DNA of 7,856 nt from Candidatus Nitrosopumilus sp. (GCA_029860565.1 JAOUAY010000044.1:1-7856); one strand, 5' to 3'. Shown: positions 1 to 5,801, counted from the first letter of the stretch. Made by a program: numbers and translations. Notes: a model not told the origin generated them from the letters alone.

Positions 1-1895
1 TGAGAGGAGTCCTGAATTGTGATCATTATAGAGTTGGGTAAATAATCTAAAAGAAGGGATTTACATATTTCAGAGTTTTCGGTATTGACAATAGTAATTT
101 CTATAGGTTTTTGAATATACATAGAAATGGCATTTAGTAAATAGCCAAATCCAAAAGGATTTTCAGCAGCCATTTGTGCCTGAGATTCCATTATTTTTAT
201 GGTAATTTCGAGAAAAGTTTGTTCTTGTGACAGATGATATAATCTAAGCATCAGAAAGGCTGAAACAGAATTTCCAGAAGGTAGAGATAAATCATAGTTG
301 CTCTTGGGACGAATAATTAATTTTTCATGTTCATCAGAGGTCATAAAGAAATTATTATTCTCAGAATCCCAAAAATGATTTACTAAATGATGACCTAATT
401 TCAAAGACAATTTTAGATATTTTGGATCAGGTTCAATTTCAAAGACATCAAGTAATGCATTGACAAAATAAGAATAATCTTCAAGATATCCATCAATTTT
501 TGCAGTTCCATTTTTGTAAGTTCGCAACAGTTTGTCATTGACAAAAAGATTCTTTTCAATAAAAGAAATACAATCTTTTGCGGCATTCAGATATCTAATA
601 TCATTTGTTACACGATATCCTTTTGCAAATGCTGTAATCATTAAAGAATTCCAAGAAACCAATACCTTGTCATCCAATCCCGGAGGAACTCGCCTAGAAC
701 GAACTTTTAATAACTTTTCAGAACAAGAAGCTAAAATCTTGTGAACCTCTTGTTCTGAAATTCCAAAATTAAATGCAACAGTAGAGACATTAAGATTATT
801 ACATAAAATATTATTTCCCTCCCAATTACCACCATCAGTTACATCATAATAAAGACAGAAAAGATCAGCATCACTTCCAAGAATTTCTTTAATTTCACTT
901 TTCTGCCACACGTAGAATTTCCCCTCAACACCTTCAGAGTCTGCATCATATGCAGAATAAAAGCCACCATCCGGAGAAGTCATTTCACGCAAAACAAAGT
1001 CAAGGGTTTTTTGTAAAACATCAAGATAGAAAGGATCTTGTGTTATTTGATAGGCTTCAGCATAATTTACAGGAATCAAAGCATTATCATAAAGCATTTT
1101 TTCAAAATGAGGAACCAACCATTTTGTATCAGTGGAATATCTAGAAAAGCCACCTCCAATTTGATCAAATATCCCACCCTTGGCCATTTTTTTGAGAGTT
1201 TTGAGCGCAAATTCATTGAATTTGCCAAGTCCTGAAAGTTTAGCATATCTAAATAGAAATGATATATTTGCCGCATTAGGGAATTTTGGAGCAGATCCAA
1301 ACCCGCCATGTGTTGCATCACCCAATTGAAACAAATTCAGGGCAGCCTCATCAAGAATAGTTCGTTCTAATTTTGACGGAACCTGAATTGTTTCAGATTT
1401 ATGCAGTGCACCAAGAAATTTCTCAGCAGATTTTTCAATATCTTTTGGTTTTTCTTCCCATGCTTGCGACAGTTGCCTGCAAATACTTCCAAAACCAGGA
1501 CGTCCATAAGAGTCTAAAACAGGAAAGTATGTTCCGACATAGAATGGTTTTTGATCAGGAGTAAGAAAAATACTCAATGGCCAACCACCTTGACCTGTTG
1601 CTATCTGACAGACTTTTTGATAAATATCATCAATATCAGGTCGTTCTTCGCGGTCAACTTTTATGTTAATAAAATTTTCATTCATGAATTTTGCAACATC
1701 TTCATTTTCAAAGGATTCGTGAGCCATCACATGACACCAATGGCATGCACTATATCCAATACTTAGAAAAATTGGTTTGTTTTCATCTTTTGCTTTTTTT
1801 AATGCTTCATCATTCCACCCATACCAATCAACAGGATTATGTGCATGTTGAAGTAAATACGGACTACTTTCATTGATGAGGCTATTTTCAACCAT
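1..1895 (-). CDS. DUF255 family protein (thioredoxin-like domain plus six-hairpin barrel; YyaL/SPATA20-like), 3' end cut by window
   Basis: The frame is open from an ATG at 1895 to the window edge, giving 631 residues; family members are usually about 670-690, so some 40-60 C-terminal residues are missing. Residues 1-160 form the DUF255 thioredoxin-like domain: an SPYLLQHAHNPVDWY opening, the redox-type CHWC at 51-54 followed by HVMAHESFE, DREERPDID near 81-89 and GQGGWP at 101-106. The rest carries the alpha/alpha-barrel signatures GGFGSAPKFP, GGGFSRYSTD, WLVPHFEKMLYDNA and DADSEGVEGKFYVW, a fold shared with N-acylglucosamine 2-epimerase-like proteins. No signal peptide is visible, so it is probably cytosolic. 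The biochemical role is not settled for the family; a redox or sugar-related job is only inferred from the folds. It has its own TATA-like box and lies 42 bases after a small gene on the same strand. The family assignment is secure. Confidence 0.95.
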   Translation of the reverse strand, partial: MVENSLINESSPYLLQHAHNPVDWYGWNDEALKKAKDENKPIFLSIGYSACHWCHVMAHESFENEDVAKFMNENFINIKVDREERPDIDDIYQKVCQIATGQGGWPLSIFLTPDQKPFYVGTYFPVLDSYGRPGFGSICRQLSQAWEEKPKDIEKSAEKFLGALHKSETIQVPSKLERTILDEAALNLFQLGDATHGGFGSAPKFPNAANISFLFRYAKLSGLGKFNEFALKTLKKMAKGGIFDQIGGGFSRYSTDTKWLVPHFEKMLYDNALIPVNYAEAYQITQDPFYLDVLQKTLDFVLREMTSPDGGFYSAYDADSEGVEGKFYVWQKSEIKEILGSDADLFCLYYDVTDGGNWEGNNILCNNLNVSTVAFNFGISEQEVHKILASCSEKLLKVRSRRVPPGLDDKVLVSWNSLMITAFAKGYRVTNDIRYLNAAKDCISFIEKNLFVNDKLLRTYKNGTAKIDGYLEDYSYFVNALLDVFEIEPDPKYLKLSLKLGHHLVNHFWDSENNNFFMTSDEHEKLIIRPKSNYDLSLPSGNSVSAFLMLRLYHLSQEQTFLEITIKIMESQAQMAAENPFGFGYLLNAISMYIQKPIEITIVNTENSEICKSLLLDYLPNSIMITIQDSS

Positions 1896-1913
1896 AGTTA
1901 ATCAAATTCGTTT

Positions 1914-1923
1914 GAATATTAGT
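1914..1923 (-). promoter_or_regulatory. TATA-like box for the DUF255 gene
   Basis: On the minus strand the sequence ACTAATATTC is centred about 23-24 bases before the ATG at 1895. That spacing fits an archaeal TATA box driving a leaderless or nearly leaderless mRNA. No Shine-Dalgarno-like motif precedes the ATG. AT-rich background makes any single box uncertain. Confidence 0.4.
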
Positions 1924-1937
1924 ACCTAATTAGTAAA

Positions 1938-2171
1938 TTATCCCCAGATACCACGTCCTTCGGTTAATTCATAGATTCGGACATTAATTTTTCCAAGTAA
2001 TTTCACTTTGGACTTGTGTGCCTTTTTGTCATGACTGTAATCTTTTTTTTCAATTAATTCTTGTAATCGTTTTAATTGATCTAAAGAAAGTTTCTTAAAT
2101 TCATTTCTAGAATTTGTGAGAAGTTGCAACAACTTTATCCTTTCACGATCTTCATCTGAAATTTCAGTCAT
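1938..2171 (-). CDS. small charged hypothetical protein (77 aa)
   Basis: I do not recognise a named family. The 77-residue product starts MTEISDEDRERIKLLQLL and is rich in Lys, Glu, Asp and Leu. Residues about 5-42 read as amphipathic helices (leucine-spaced, EEL/LKRLQELIEKK style), and the C-terminal part has a short basic stretch (HDKKAHKSKVK) followed by a hydrophobic LLGKINVRIYEL segment ending in Gly-Trp. There are no Cys, no membrane span and no signal peptide, so a small cytosolic protein, possibly binding a nucleic acid or a protein partner, is plausible but unproven. A good TATA-like box lies 27 bases upstream of the ATG at 2171. It is followed by the DUF255 gene on the same strand after 42 bases, but that gene has its own box, so co-transcription is uncertain. 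Confidence 0.7.
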   Translation of the reverse strand: MTEISDEDRERIKLLQLLTNSRNEFKKLSLDQLKRLQELIEKKDYSHDKKAHKSKVKLLGKINVRIYELTEGRGIWG

Positions 2172-2193
2172 AATTTACATTTTGTCAATTTTG

Positions 2194-2202
2194 CAAATAA
2201 AT
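2194..2202 (-). promoter_or_regulatory. TATA-like box for the 77-aa gene
   Basis: Minus-strand ATTTATTTG is centred about 27 bases before the ATG at 2171. This matches the spacing expected for an archaeal promoter with a leaderless transcript and supports the choice of that start. Confidence 0.5.
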
Positions 2203-2203
2203 C

Positions 2204-2308
2204 TTAGTGTAAAAACGAGATTGGTCTATTGCTTAGGATATCCCAATCCCTAGCCATCGGATTTATCAGTTTGAGGATAATTTCAACACCCGCTGGATGT
2301 TTACCCAT
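2204..2308 (-). CDS. possible mini-ORF (34 aa), coding status uncertain
   Basis: An ATG at 2308 opens a 34-codon frame ending in TAA at 2206-2204, with an in-frame TAG a few codons upstream. The peptide begins MGKHPAGVEIILKLINP and contains Trp, Pro and Arg in a protein-like mix, unlike random translation of AT-rich spacer. However, codon third positions are richer in G/C than in the neighbouring genes, no convincing TATA box sits at the right distance, and the ORF ends only 32 bases before the next gene, overlapping that gene's promoter area. The same patch could instead be a small RNA or remnant of an older gene. I list it because the base composition stands out from the flanking spacer. 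Confidence 0.25.
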   Translation of the reverse strand: MGKHPAGVEIILKLINPMARDWDILSNRPISFLH

Positions 2309-2398
2309 ACAATTGAAATCAATATGAGTCTAAGAGTTTGTAATACAACGATAATCAACATTTCGCATAGAGAGAAATTGAAAAATCAATTAACAAAT

Positions 2399-2408
2399 CT
2401 TAAAATTT
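2399..2408 (+). promoter_or_regulatory. TATA-like box for the alcohol dehydrogenase gene
   Basis: CTTAAAATTT is centred about 25 bases before the ATG at 2429, which is the spacing expected for a leaderless archaeal mRNA starting at that codon. This supports 2429 over the much earlier ATG at 2297. Confidence 0.4.
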
Positions 2409-2428
2409 CGTGTTTTATCTGTGAAATT

Positions 2429-3463
2429 ATGGAAAAAATGCGTGCAATGATACTTTCTGAATGTGCCAAAATTGAGACAAACCCATTAAAACTTGCTCAT
2501 ATTGACAGACACGAAATTAAAAGATCAAAGGAGATTTTATTAAAAATTGAAGCTTGTGGCGTATGCCATTCACAGCTTCACGGGATAGAAGGAGATTGGA
2601 AAGAGTTAGGAATTCCACCAACACTGCCAACAGTTCCAGGCCATGAAGTTGTTGGAAAAATAGTTCAGATTGGAGATGAGGTTACAAAATTCAAAGTGGG
2701 GGACAGAGCTGGCATTACACCGCTTTTAGAAGCATGTAAAGACTGTCAATACTGTAAAGAAGGAAAAGAGTATCTTTGTGAATCATCAATAATAACAGGA
2801 GAGTCTCTCAAAGGAGGATATACAGAATACATTACAGTAATTGAAGATTTTGCAACCAAAGTTCCAGAGAACATGAAATCTGAATACGCTGCGCCGTTAT
2901 TTTGTGCAGGAATTACAGCATTCAAAGCAGTTAAGGCTTCAGAACCAAAACCAAATAAAAAAATTGGAATTTTTGGAATTGGCGGAGTAGGGCACATGGC
3001 AGTACAATTTGCAAAAGTGGAAAATTGTGATGTAATTGCATTTTCTAGATCACAAAATCATCTTGATGTTGCAAAAAGACTTGGTGCAATCGACGTAATG
3101 GTGTTTTCAGAAAATCAGCAGGAATTTTTGGATACATTAAAAGAAAAACATGGGATGTTAGATGCGGCCATAGTATTTGCACCAGCAGATATCGTCACAG
3201 ATACTGCAATAAAATCAGTGAAGAAAGGAGGATTAGTAGTGATTGCAACAGTAGGAAAAAATCCAACATTCATGGCATTTGAAGAAAAAACAATTAGAGG
3301 TACATTGATAGGTTCAACAAAAGACATGGAGCAAGTCATCAAGATATGTGATGAAAAAAACATTGAAGTGATTTCTCAAACATTTCCACTAGAAAAGGCA
3401 AATGAAGCACTCAAAAAACTAAAAGATTCAGAAATTGAGGCAAGGGCAGTTTTAATTCCCTGA
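2429..3463 (+). CDS. zinc-dependent alcohol dehydrogenase, MDR superfamily
   Basis: This is a medium-chain dehydrogenase/reductase that should interconvert alcohols and aldehydes or ketones with NAD(P)(H). Counting from the ATG at 2429 (344 residues, normal for the family), the catalytic zinc ligands are Cys46 in GVCHS, His72 in PGHE and Cys159 in PLFCAG. Four structural-zinc cysteines lie at 103, 106, 109 and 117. The Rossmann loop GIGGVG is at 183-188. After the second strand there is Ser206-Arg207, not Asp, which in this superfamily usually favours NADP(H). The usual Asp after CHS is Gln here. The frame stays open back to an ATG at 2297, but those 44 extra residues do not resemble MDR proteins; ATGs at 2438 and 2447 are also possible. 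It is flanked by its own promoter and by another promoter just after its stop, so it is probably monocistronic. The physiological substrate cannot be told from sequence. Confidence 0.93.
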   Translation: MEKMRAMILSECAKIETNPLKLAHIDRHEIKRSKEILLKIEACGVCHSQLHGIEGDWKELGIPPTLPTVPGHEVVGKIVQIGDEVTKFKVGDRAGITPLLEACKDCQYCKEGKEYLCESSIITGESLKGGYTEYITVIEDFATKVPENMKSEYAAPLFCAGITAFKAVKASEPKPNKKIGIFGIGGVGHMAVQFAKVENCDVIAFSRSQNHLDVAKRLGAIDVMVFSENQQEFLDTLKEKHGMLDAAIVFAPADIVTDTAIKSVKKGGLVVIATVGKNPTFMAFEEKTIRGTLIGSTKDMEQVIKICDEKNIEVISQTFPLEKANEALKKLKDSEIEARAVLIP

Positions 3464-3470
3464 TCTTTCC

Positions 3471-3480
3471 CTTAAATAAT
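3471..3480 (+). promoter_or_regulatory. TATA-like box for the Cys/His mini-protein gene
   Basis: CTTAAATAAT begins 7 bases after the dehydrogenase stop and is centred 25-26 bases before the ATG at 3501. This is one of the best placed boxes in the window and supports independent transcription of the 50-codon gene. Confidence 0.5.
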
Positions 3481-3500
3481 GGAAAAATAGGTTTTGTGAT

Positions 3501-3653
3501 ATGAATTGTAACAGATGCCATCATACTGACGAAGCACACATTCCAAATCAAAACAGTAGCTCAATTATCAAGGTAGGAAAATGTCAAATTCCCACATGTA
3601 CATGTCGACAATACATAGATCCATTTCAAAAGATTGATGAGGAACTTTTGTAA
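3501..3653 (+). CDS. Cys/His-rich mini-protein, putative zinc-binding (50 aa)
   Basis: A 50-codon ORF runs from ATG at 3501 to TAA at 3651-3653. The product has five cysteines (positions 3, 6, 28, 33, 35) and three histidines (7, 8, 13). An N-terminal CNRCHH and a later CQIPTCTC look like two halves of a metal-binding knuckle, most likely for zinc. No membrane span or signal peptide is present. Metal-dependent folding is inferred from the spacing only; the role could be nucleic-acid binding, protein binding or metal handling, and I do not recognise a characterised family. Support for a real gene comes from the Cys/His pattern, a well-placed TATA-like box 25-26 bases upstream, and a separate promoter after its stop. 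It sits between the dehydrogenase and a small helical protein on the same strand. Confidence 0.72.
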   Translation: MNCNRCHHTDEAHIPNQNSSSIIKVGKCQIPTCTCRQYIDPFQKIDEELL

Positions 3654-3658
3654 CGGTT

Positions 3659-3666
3659 CATATATC
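3659..3666 (+). promoter_or_regulatory. TATA-like box for the 77-aa helical protein gene
   Basis: CATATATC is centred about 23-24 bases before the ATG at 3686, inside the 32-base gap after the mini-protein stop. The gap holds little else, so the small gene seems to have its own start of transcription. Confidence 0.5.
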
Positions 3667-3685
3667 AAAAAGGGTTTAGGCAATT

Positions 3686-3919
3686 ATGGATAAACACAAA
3701 CCATCAGATGAAATGTTAAAAGATCTAGATAATTTATTATCAAAACTCAACGCCATGGAAATTGTTGCATCAGATGAGTATCAAAAAAATTCAATCAAAA
3801 TTCAAAGAGCATTAGTAGAAGGTCAAATGCATTCAATCAATGAATTTCAACATTTGAAAAAAGCAATAGATTTGTTAACTTTACAATTATTTGATGTTCA
3901 AAATAAAGTTAAGAATTAA
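3686..3919 (+). CDS. small helical hypothetical protein (77 aa)
   Basis: The 77-residue product has no recognised family. Nearly the whole chain reads as alpha helix with hydrophobic residues at heptad-like spacing, for example LKDLDNLLSKLNAMEI near 11-26 and HLKKAIDLLTLQLFDVQNKV near 56-75, so a short coiled coil or helical hairpin is likely. There are no Cys, no membrane span and no signal peptide. The last 11 bases overlap the end of the opposite-strand zinc-ribbon gene, so the two are convergent and share their 3' ends. A TATA-like box 23-24 bases upstream supports the ATG at 3686. Function unknown. Confidence 0.72.
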   Translation: MDKHKPSDEMLKDLDNLLSKLNAMEIVASDEYQKNSIKIQRALVEGQMHSINEFQHLKKAIDLLTLQLFDVQNKVKN

Positions 3920-4409
3920 TCTTTGTGTCACTTAATCCACAGCCAATGCATCGAAACAATGTAGATTTTTCAAGAATTTGTTCAGGTTTCATTTCAGACC
4001 CACAACAAAGACATGAAAATTTTTCAGGTTCTGAATTTGTTTTTTCTGATTTTCTTATAACATAATCAGGTTTTACCTTAGCAGTATTTACAGAATTACA
4101 CGTAGGTTTGTAACTAGTCACTATTTTATTAAGTACATTTTTTCTTCGGTCATCATTTGATTCAAACATTGGCAGTATTGCTAGATACAATGATTTTTCA
4201 GATCCTGAATGCTGTATCCAACATTTGTAACTTGGATGTTTAACAAAAAAGGATTCATCGTCAGTCTTGTCACATTCACCAACAAAAAGAATATTGAATT
4301 TGTCCTTATCTTCTGAAAGAATCAGATAAACCAATTTTTCCATTGGAGGCCCCCATTCTTCAAGCCGAATAGGCCCAAGAAACTCATATTGAAGAATTTG
4401 AATGCTCAA
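3909..4409 (-). CDS. hypothetical protein with C-terminal zinc ribbon; true start uncertain
   Basis: The stop is TAA at 3911-3909. The first start I can use is a TTG at 4409, giving 166 residues beginning MSIQILQYEFLGPIRLEEWG. The N-terminal part (about 1-85) looks like a compact alpha/beta domain of unknown kind with LVYLILSEDKDKFNILFVGEC at 26-46; a linker rich in Lys, Ser and Glu follows. The C-terminus carries paired CxxC motifs (Cys133/136 and Cys154/157), a classic zinc ribbon, suggesting contact with nucleic acid or a protein partner. The same frame continues upstream of the TTG to about 4457 with convincing protein sequence (WEKLKRKYSKIPS) but no ATG. An ATG at 4456 is one base out of frame, separated by a run of six T. 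A frameshift or a non-ATG start is therefore likely. Cytosolic; function unknown. Confidence 0.8.
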   Translation of the reverse strand: MSIQILQYEFLGPIRLEEWGPPMEKLVYLILSEDKDKFNILFVGECDKTDDESFFVKHPSYKCWIQHSGSEKSLYLAILPMFESNDDRRKNVLNKIVTSYKPTCNSVNTAKVKPDYVIRKSEKTNSEPEKFSCLCCGSEMKPEQILEKSTLFRCIGCGLSDTKINS

Positions 4410-4457
4410 TGAAGGTATTTTTGAGTACTTTCTTTTCAGTTTTTCCCAAAAAACATG
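4410..4457 (-). other. in-frame coding-like extension of the zinc-ribbon gene without ATG
   Basis: Reading the zinc-ribbon frame upstream of the TTG gives HVFWEKLKRKYSKIPS before a TAG at 4460-4458. The residue mix and the smooth join to the annotated start look coding. The ATG at 4456-4454 enters a different frame that stops after six codons. One extra T in the six-T run would join that ATG to the long frame. Confidence 0.5.
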
Positions 4458-4498
4458 CTAATATTATTAATTTGATCGCAAAATCGTAACTTGAAAAG

Positions 4499-4520
4499 AT
4501 TAAATTCAAGAGTTATAAAT
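4499..4520 (+). promoter_or_regulatory. two candidate TATA-like boxes for the single-span membrane protein gene
   Basis: ATTAAATT at 4499-4506 is centred 27-28 bases before the ATG at 4530 and fits a leaderless start. A stronger-looking TTATAAAT at 4513-4520 is only about 14 bases away. If the second is used, transcription would begin inside the first codons and translation might start at the in-frame ATG at 4569. Confidence 0.4.
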
Positions 4521-4529
4521 TTCTCGTAA

Positions 4530-4784
4530 ATGAAAGACCCGCACAATCATGCAAAGGTAGGATATTCTATGATCGTGGTTTCAGCAAGTCTTGCAGCAAT
4601 TGCACTCATAGGATTAGCAATTGGAGGGGATGTTTTATTTGCAGATAATATTGCAAGGGACAATACAGCAGAATTCAATGAGTGTAAAAATGATGATTTT
4701 AAAGCTGACGAGTGTATAAAATATAGAGATAGAATCAATAATGAGGCATCAGGAATTTTTGTAGACCCCTCAACGTGGAAATAG
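4530..4784 (+). CDS. small single-span membrane protein (84 aa)
   Basis: The product has a short N-terminal tail with two His (MKDPHNHAK), a hydrophobic span at about 12-33 (SMIVVSASLAAIALIGLAIG), and an acidic, soluble C-terminal part of about 50 residues with two cysteines (52 and 62) nine residues apart. The layout is a signal anchor, with the C-terminal part probably outside the cell, where the cysteines could form a disulfide. Small one-span proteins of this style are common in thaumarchaea, but I recognise no named family. It ends one base before the stop of the opposite-strand six-span protein gene. The ATG at 4569 would shorten it by 13 residues and remove most of the cytosolic tail; I prefer 4530 because of the upstream box at 4499. 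Confidence 0.75.
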   Translation: MKDPHNHAKVGYSMIVVSASLAAIALIGLAIGGDVLFADNIARDNTAEFNECKNDDFKADECIKYRDRINNEASGIFVDPSTWK

Positions 4785-4785
4785 T

Positions 4786-5472
4786 TTAGAATCCATTAGA
4801 ATAGTCTTCTAACATGTTTTGGTTTTTAGTAAGTCTATTCATTGCATAAAACGCACCACCAACAATCCCTGCTTGATAAAAGGTATACAAGAAAACACCT
4901 GATGATGTTGGATCGGATTTTGTGAAACTTAAAACAAGCATGGTAAAGAATACAAAAGTTCCAACAAAAGATACTACTCTATTCACAAATCCAGTATCCA
5001 TTCCAACGATTCTTTTGGTGGCAGCTGCCATCAAACCAATGCTAGTTATAATTAGAAAAGTAGCACCGCCATTTGCCATAACAAAATCATGTAGCCAAGG
5101 TAAAAGACCATCCTCTAAGATTTTAACATCAGGCATGATACTACCACCATTTATTGCAAAGTTTACAGAACTAAACATACCACCAATAACAAAAAAGAAC
5201 AAAAACATTTTGACAATTGATCTTTTAATTGGACTACGAATTTCTGATGGTTTTACAGCTCGCTCAGTAATCCTAATGCCATAAAGAAAACCTACAGCCA
5301 TTGCAGGGACAAACATGAGATTAATCAAGATTGGAGATTCTTTGTTAATAGAGTCAATTTGAGGATGAAAAATTAAAAATAAAACAATTGCAAGTGAGGC
5401 TGAAGCACAAAATAGAATCAATCCCATATGACCATGGCTATTAGATTCTTGCACATCATTCCAATTACTCAT
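4786..5472 (-). CDS. six-span integral membrane protein of unknown function (228 aa)
   Basis: Hydropathy by eye gives six membrane spans at about 15-36, 47-68, 85-108, 132-153, 164-184 and 191-212. The N-terminus is polar with two His (SNSHGHMG), and the loop between spans 2 and 3 is basic (RAVKPSEIRSPIKR), which places it on the cytoplasmic side by the positive-inside rule; both ends would then be cytoplasmic. The loop between spans 3 and 4 is acidic and contains Trp and His (ILEDGLLPWLHD), and would be outside. No transporter signature, ATP site or haem motif is evident. It is convergent with the single-span gene (one base between stops) and divergent from a two-span mini-protein gene. A TATA-like box 23 bases upstream supports the ATG at 5472. 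Probably a lineage-specific membrane protein; function not assignable. Confidence 0.85.
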   Translation of the reverse strand: MSNWNDVQESNSHGHMGLILFCASASLAIVLFLIFHPQIDSINKESPILINLMFVPAMAVGFLYGIRITERAVKPSEIRSPIKRSIVKMFLFFFVIGGMFSSVNFAINGGSIMPDVKILEDGLLPWLHDFVMANGGATFLIITSIGLMAAATKRIVGMDTGFVNRVVSFVGTFVFFTMLVLSFTKSDPTSSGVFLYTFYQAGIVGGAFYAMNRLTKNQNMLEDYSNGF

Positions 5473-5490
5473 TGTATGAACTCTTAAGAA

Positions 5491-5500
5491 AATAATTAAA
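5491..5500 (-). promoter_or_regulatory. TATA-like box for the six-span protein gene
   Basis: Minus-strand TTTAATTATT is centred about 23 bases before the ATG at 5472, as expected for a leaderless archaeal transcript. Confidence 0.42.
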
Positions 5501-5550
5501 AACCAAATCCAAAAATCATTTGGTCAAATCATCAATTCTGTTTACCCTTT

Positions 5551-5558
5551 TTTATTAG
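5551..5558 (+). promoter_or_regulatory. TATA-like box for the two-span mini-protein gene
   Basis: TTTATTAG, preceded by a pyrimidine-rich run, is centred about 22-23 bases before the ATG at 5576. An AAGAAGG stretch lies five bases before that ATG and could act as a weak ribosome binding site if the mRNA has a short leader. Confidence 0.4.
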
Positions 5559-5575
5559 AAGTCAAGAAGGAATTC

Positions 5576-5779
5576 ATGGAAAAAGGGAAAATTGTGACCA
5601 TAATAGGTTTCATCATAATGATTTTTGGTTTAATCTTTCACCTTCAAGGACAGTCAATAGTAGGACCGGAATCATCATTTATGTATTCAAATCCCGATTG
5701 GATTACTTATGGCATACAAATTTCAATTGTAGGAATAGTCATTTTGGGAATAGGGTTGGCAATAGTTAAAAGAAAATAA
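5576..5779 (+). CDS. two-span mini membrane protein (67 aa)
   Basis: The 67-residue product has two membrane spans, at about 5-22 (KIVTIIGFIIMIFGLIF) and 45-64 (YGIQISIVGIVILGIGLAIV), joined by a polar loop of some 22 residues. It ends in VKRK, so by the positive-inside rule both ends are cytoplasmic and the loop (with Pro, Glu, Asn, Asp and Trp) faces outward. No Cys or known motif is present. It could be a small subunit of a membrane complex or a stand-alone protein; I do not recognise it. It is divergent from the six-span gene, with both promoters in the 103-base gap, so the two may respond together. Confidence 0.72.
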   Translation: MEKGKIVTIIGFIIMIFGLIFHLQGQSIVGPESSFMYSNPDWITYGIQISIVGIVILGIGLAIVKRK

Positions 5780-5801
5780 GTTCTTCTACAAAGAAATCAT
5801 A

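Larger units (their letters stand above)
2172..2428. other. spacer between divergent genes with a GC-richer patch
   Basis: This 257-base gap separates the minus-strand 77-aa gene from the plus-strand dehydrogenase gene. The part from about 2221 to 2310 is visibly richer in G and C than the flanks, contains the palindrome GGATATCC, and holds the uncertain 34-codon ORF. The remainder (2311-2428) is AT-rich and open in the dehydrogenase frame from 2297. That N-terminal extension does not look like protein of this family and is taken as leader or promoter DNA. Confidence 0.5.

Noticed and set aside
1076..1321. An 81-codon ORF on the minus strand
   Set aside because: It is an out-of-frame reading of the DUF255 gene, whose own frame there encodes conserved family motifs.
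2221..2310. A tRNA or box C/D guide RNA in the GC-richer patch
   Set aside because: I find no cloverleaf, no TTC-type T-loop and no properly spaced C and D boxes on either strand.
2297..2428. N-terminal extension of the dehydrogenase to an ATG at 2297
   Set aside because: The extra 44 residues do not resemble the start of MDR enzymes, and a TATA-like box sits 25 bases before the ATG at 2429.
4922..5284. A 120-codon ORF on the plus strand inside the six-span protein gene
   Set aside because: It lies wholly antisense to a convincing membrane protein with its own promoter, and its Lys/Thr/Pro-rich translation has no domain-like features.
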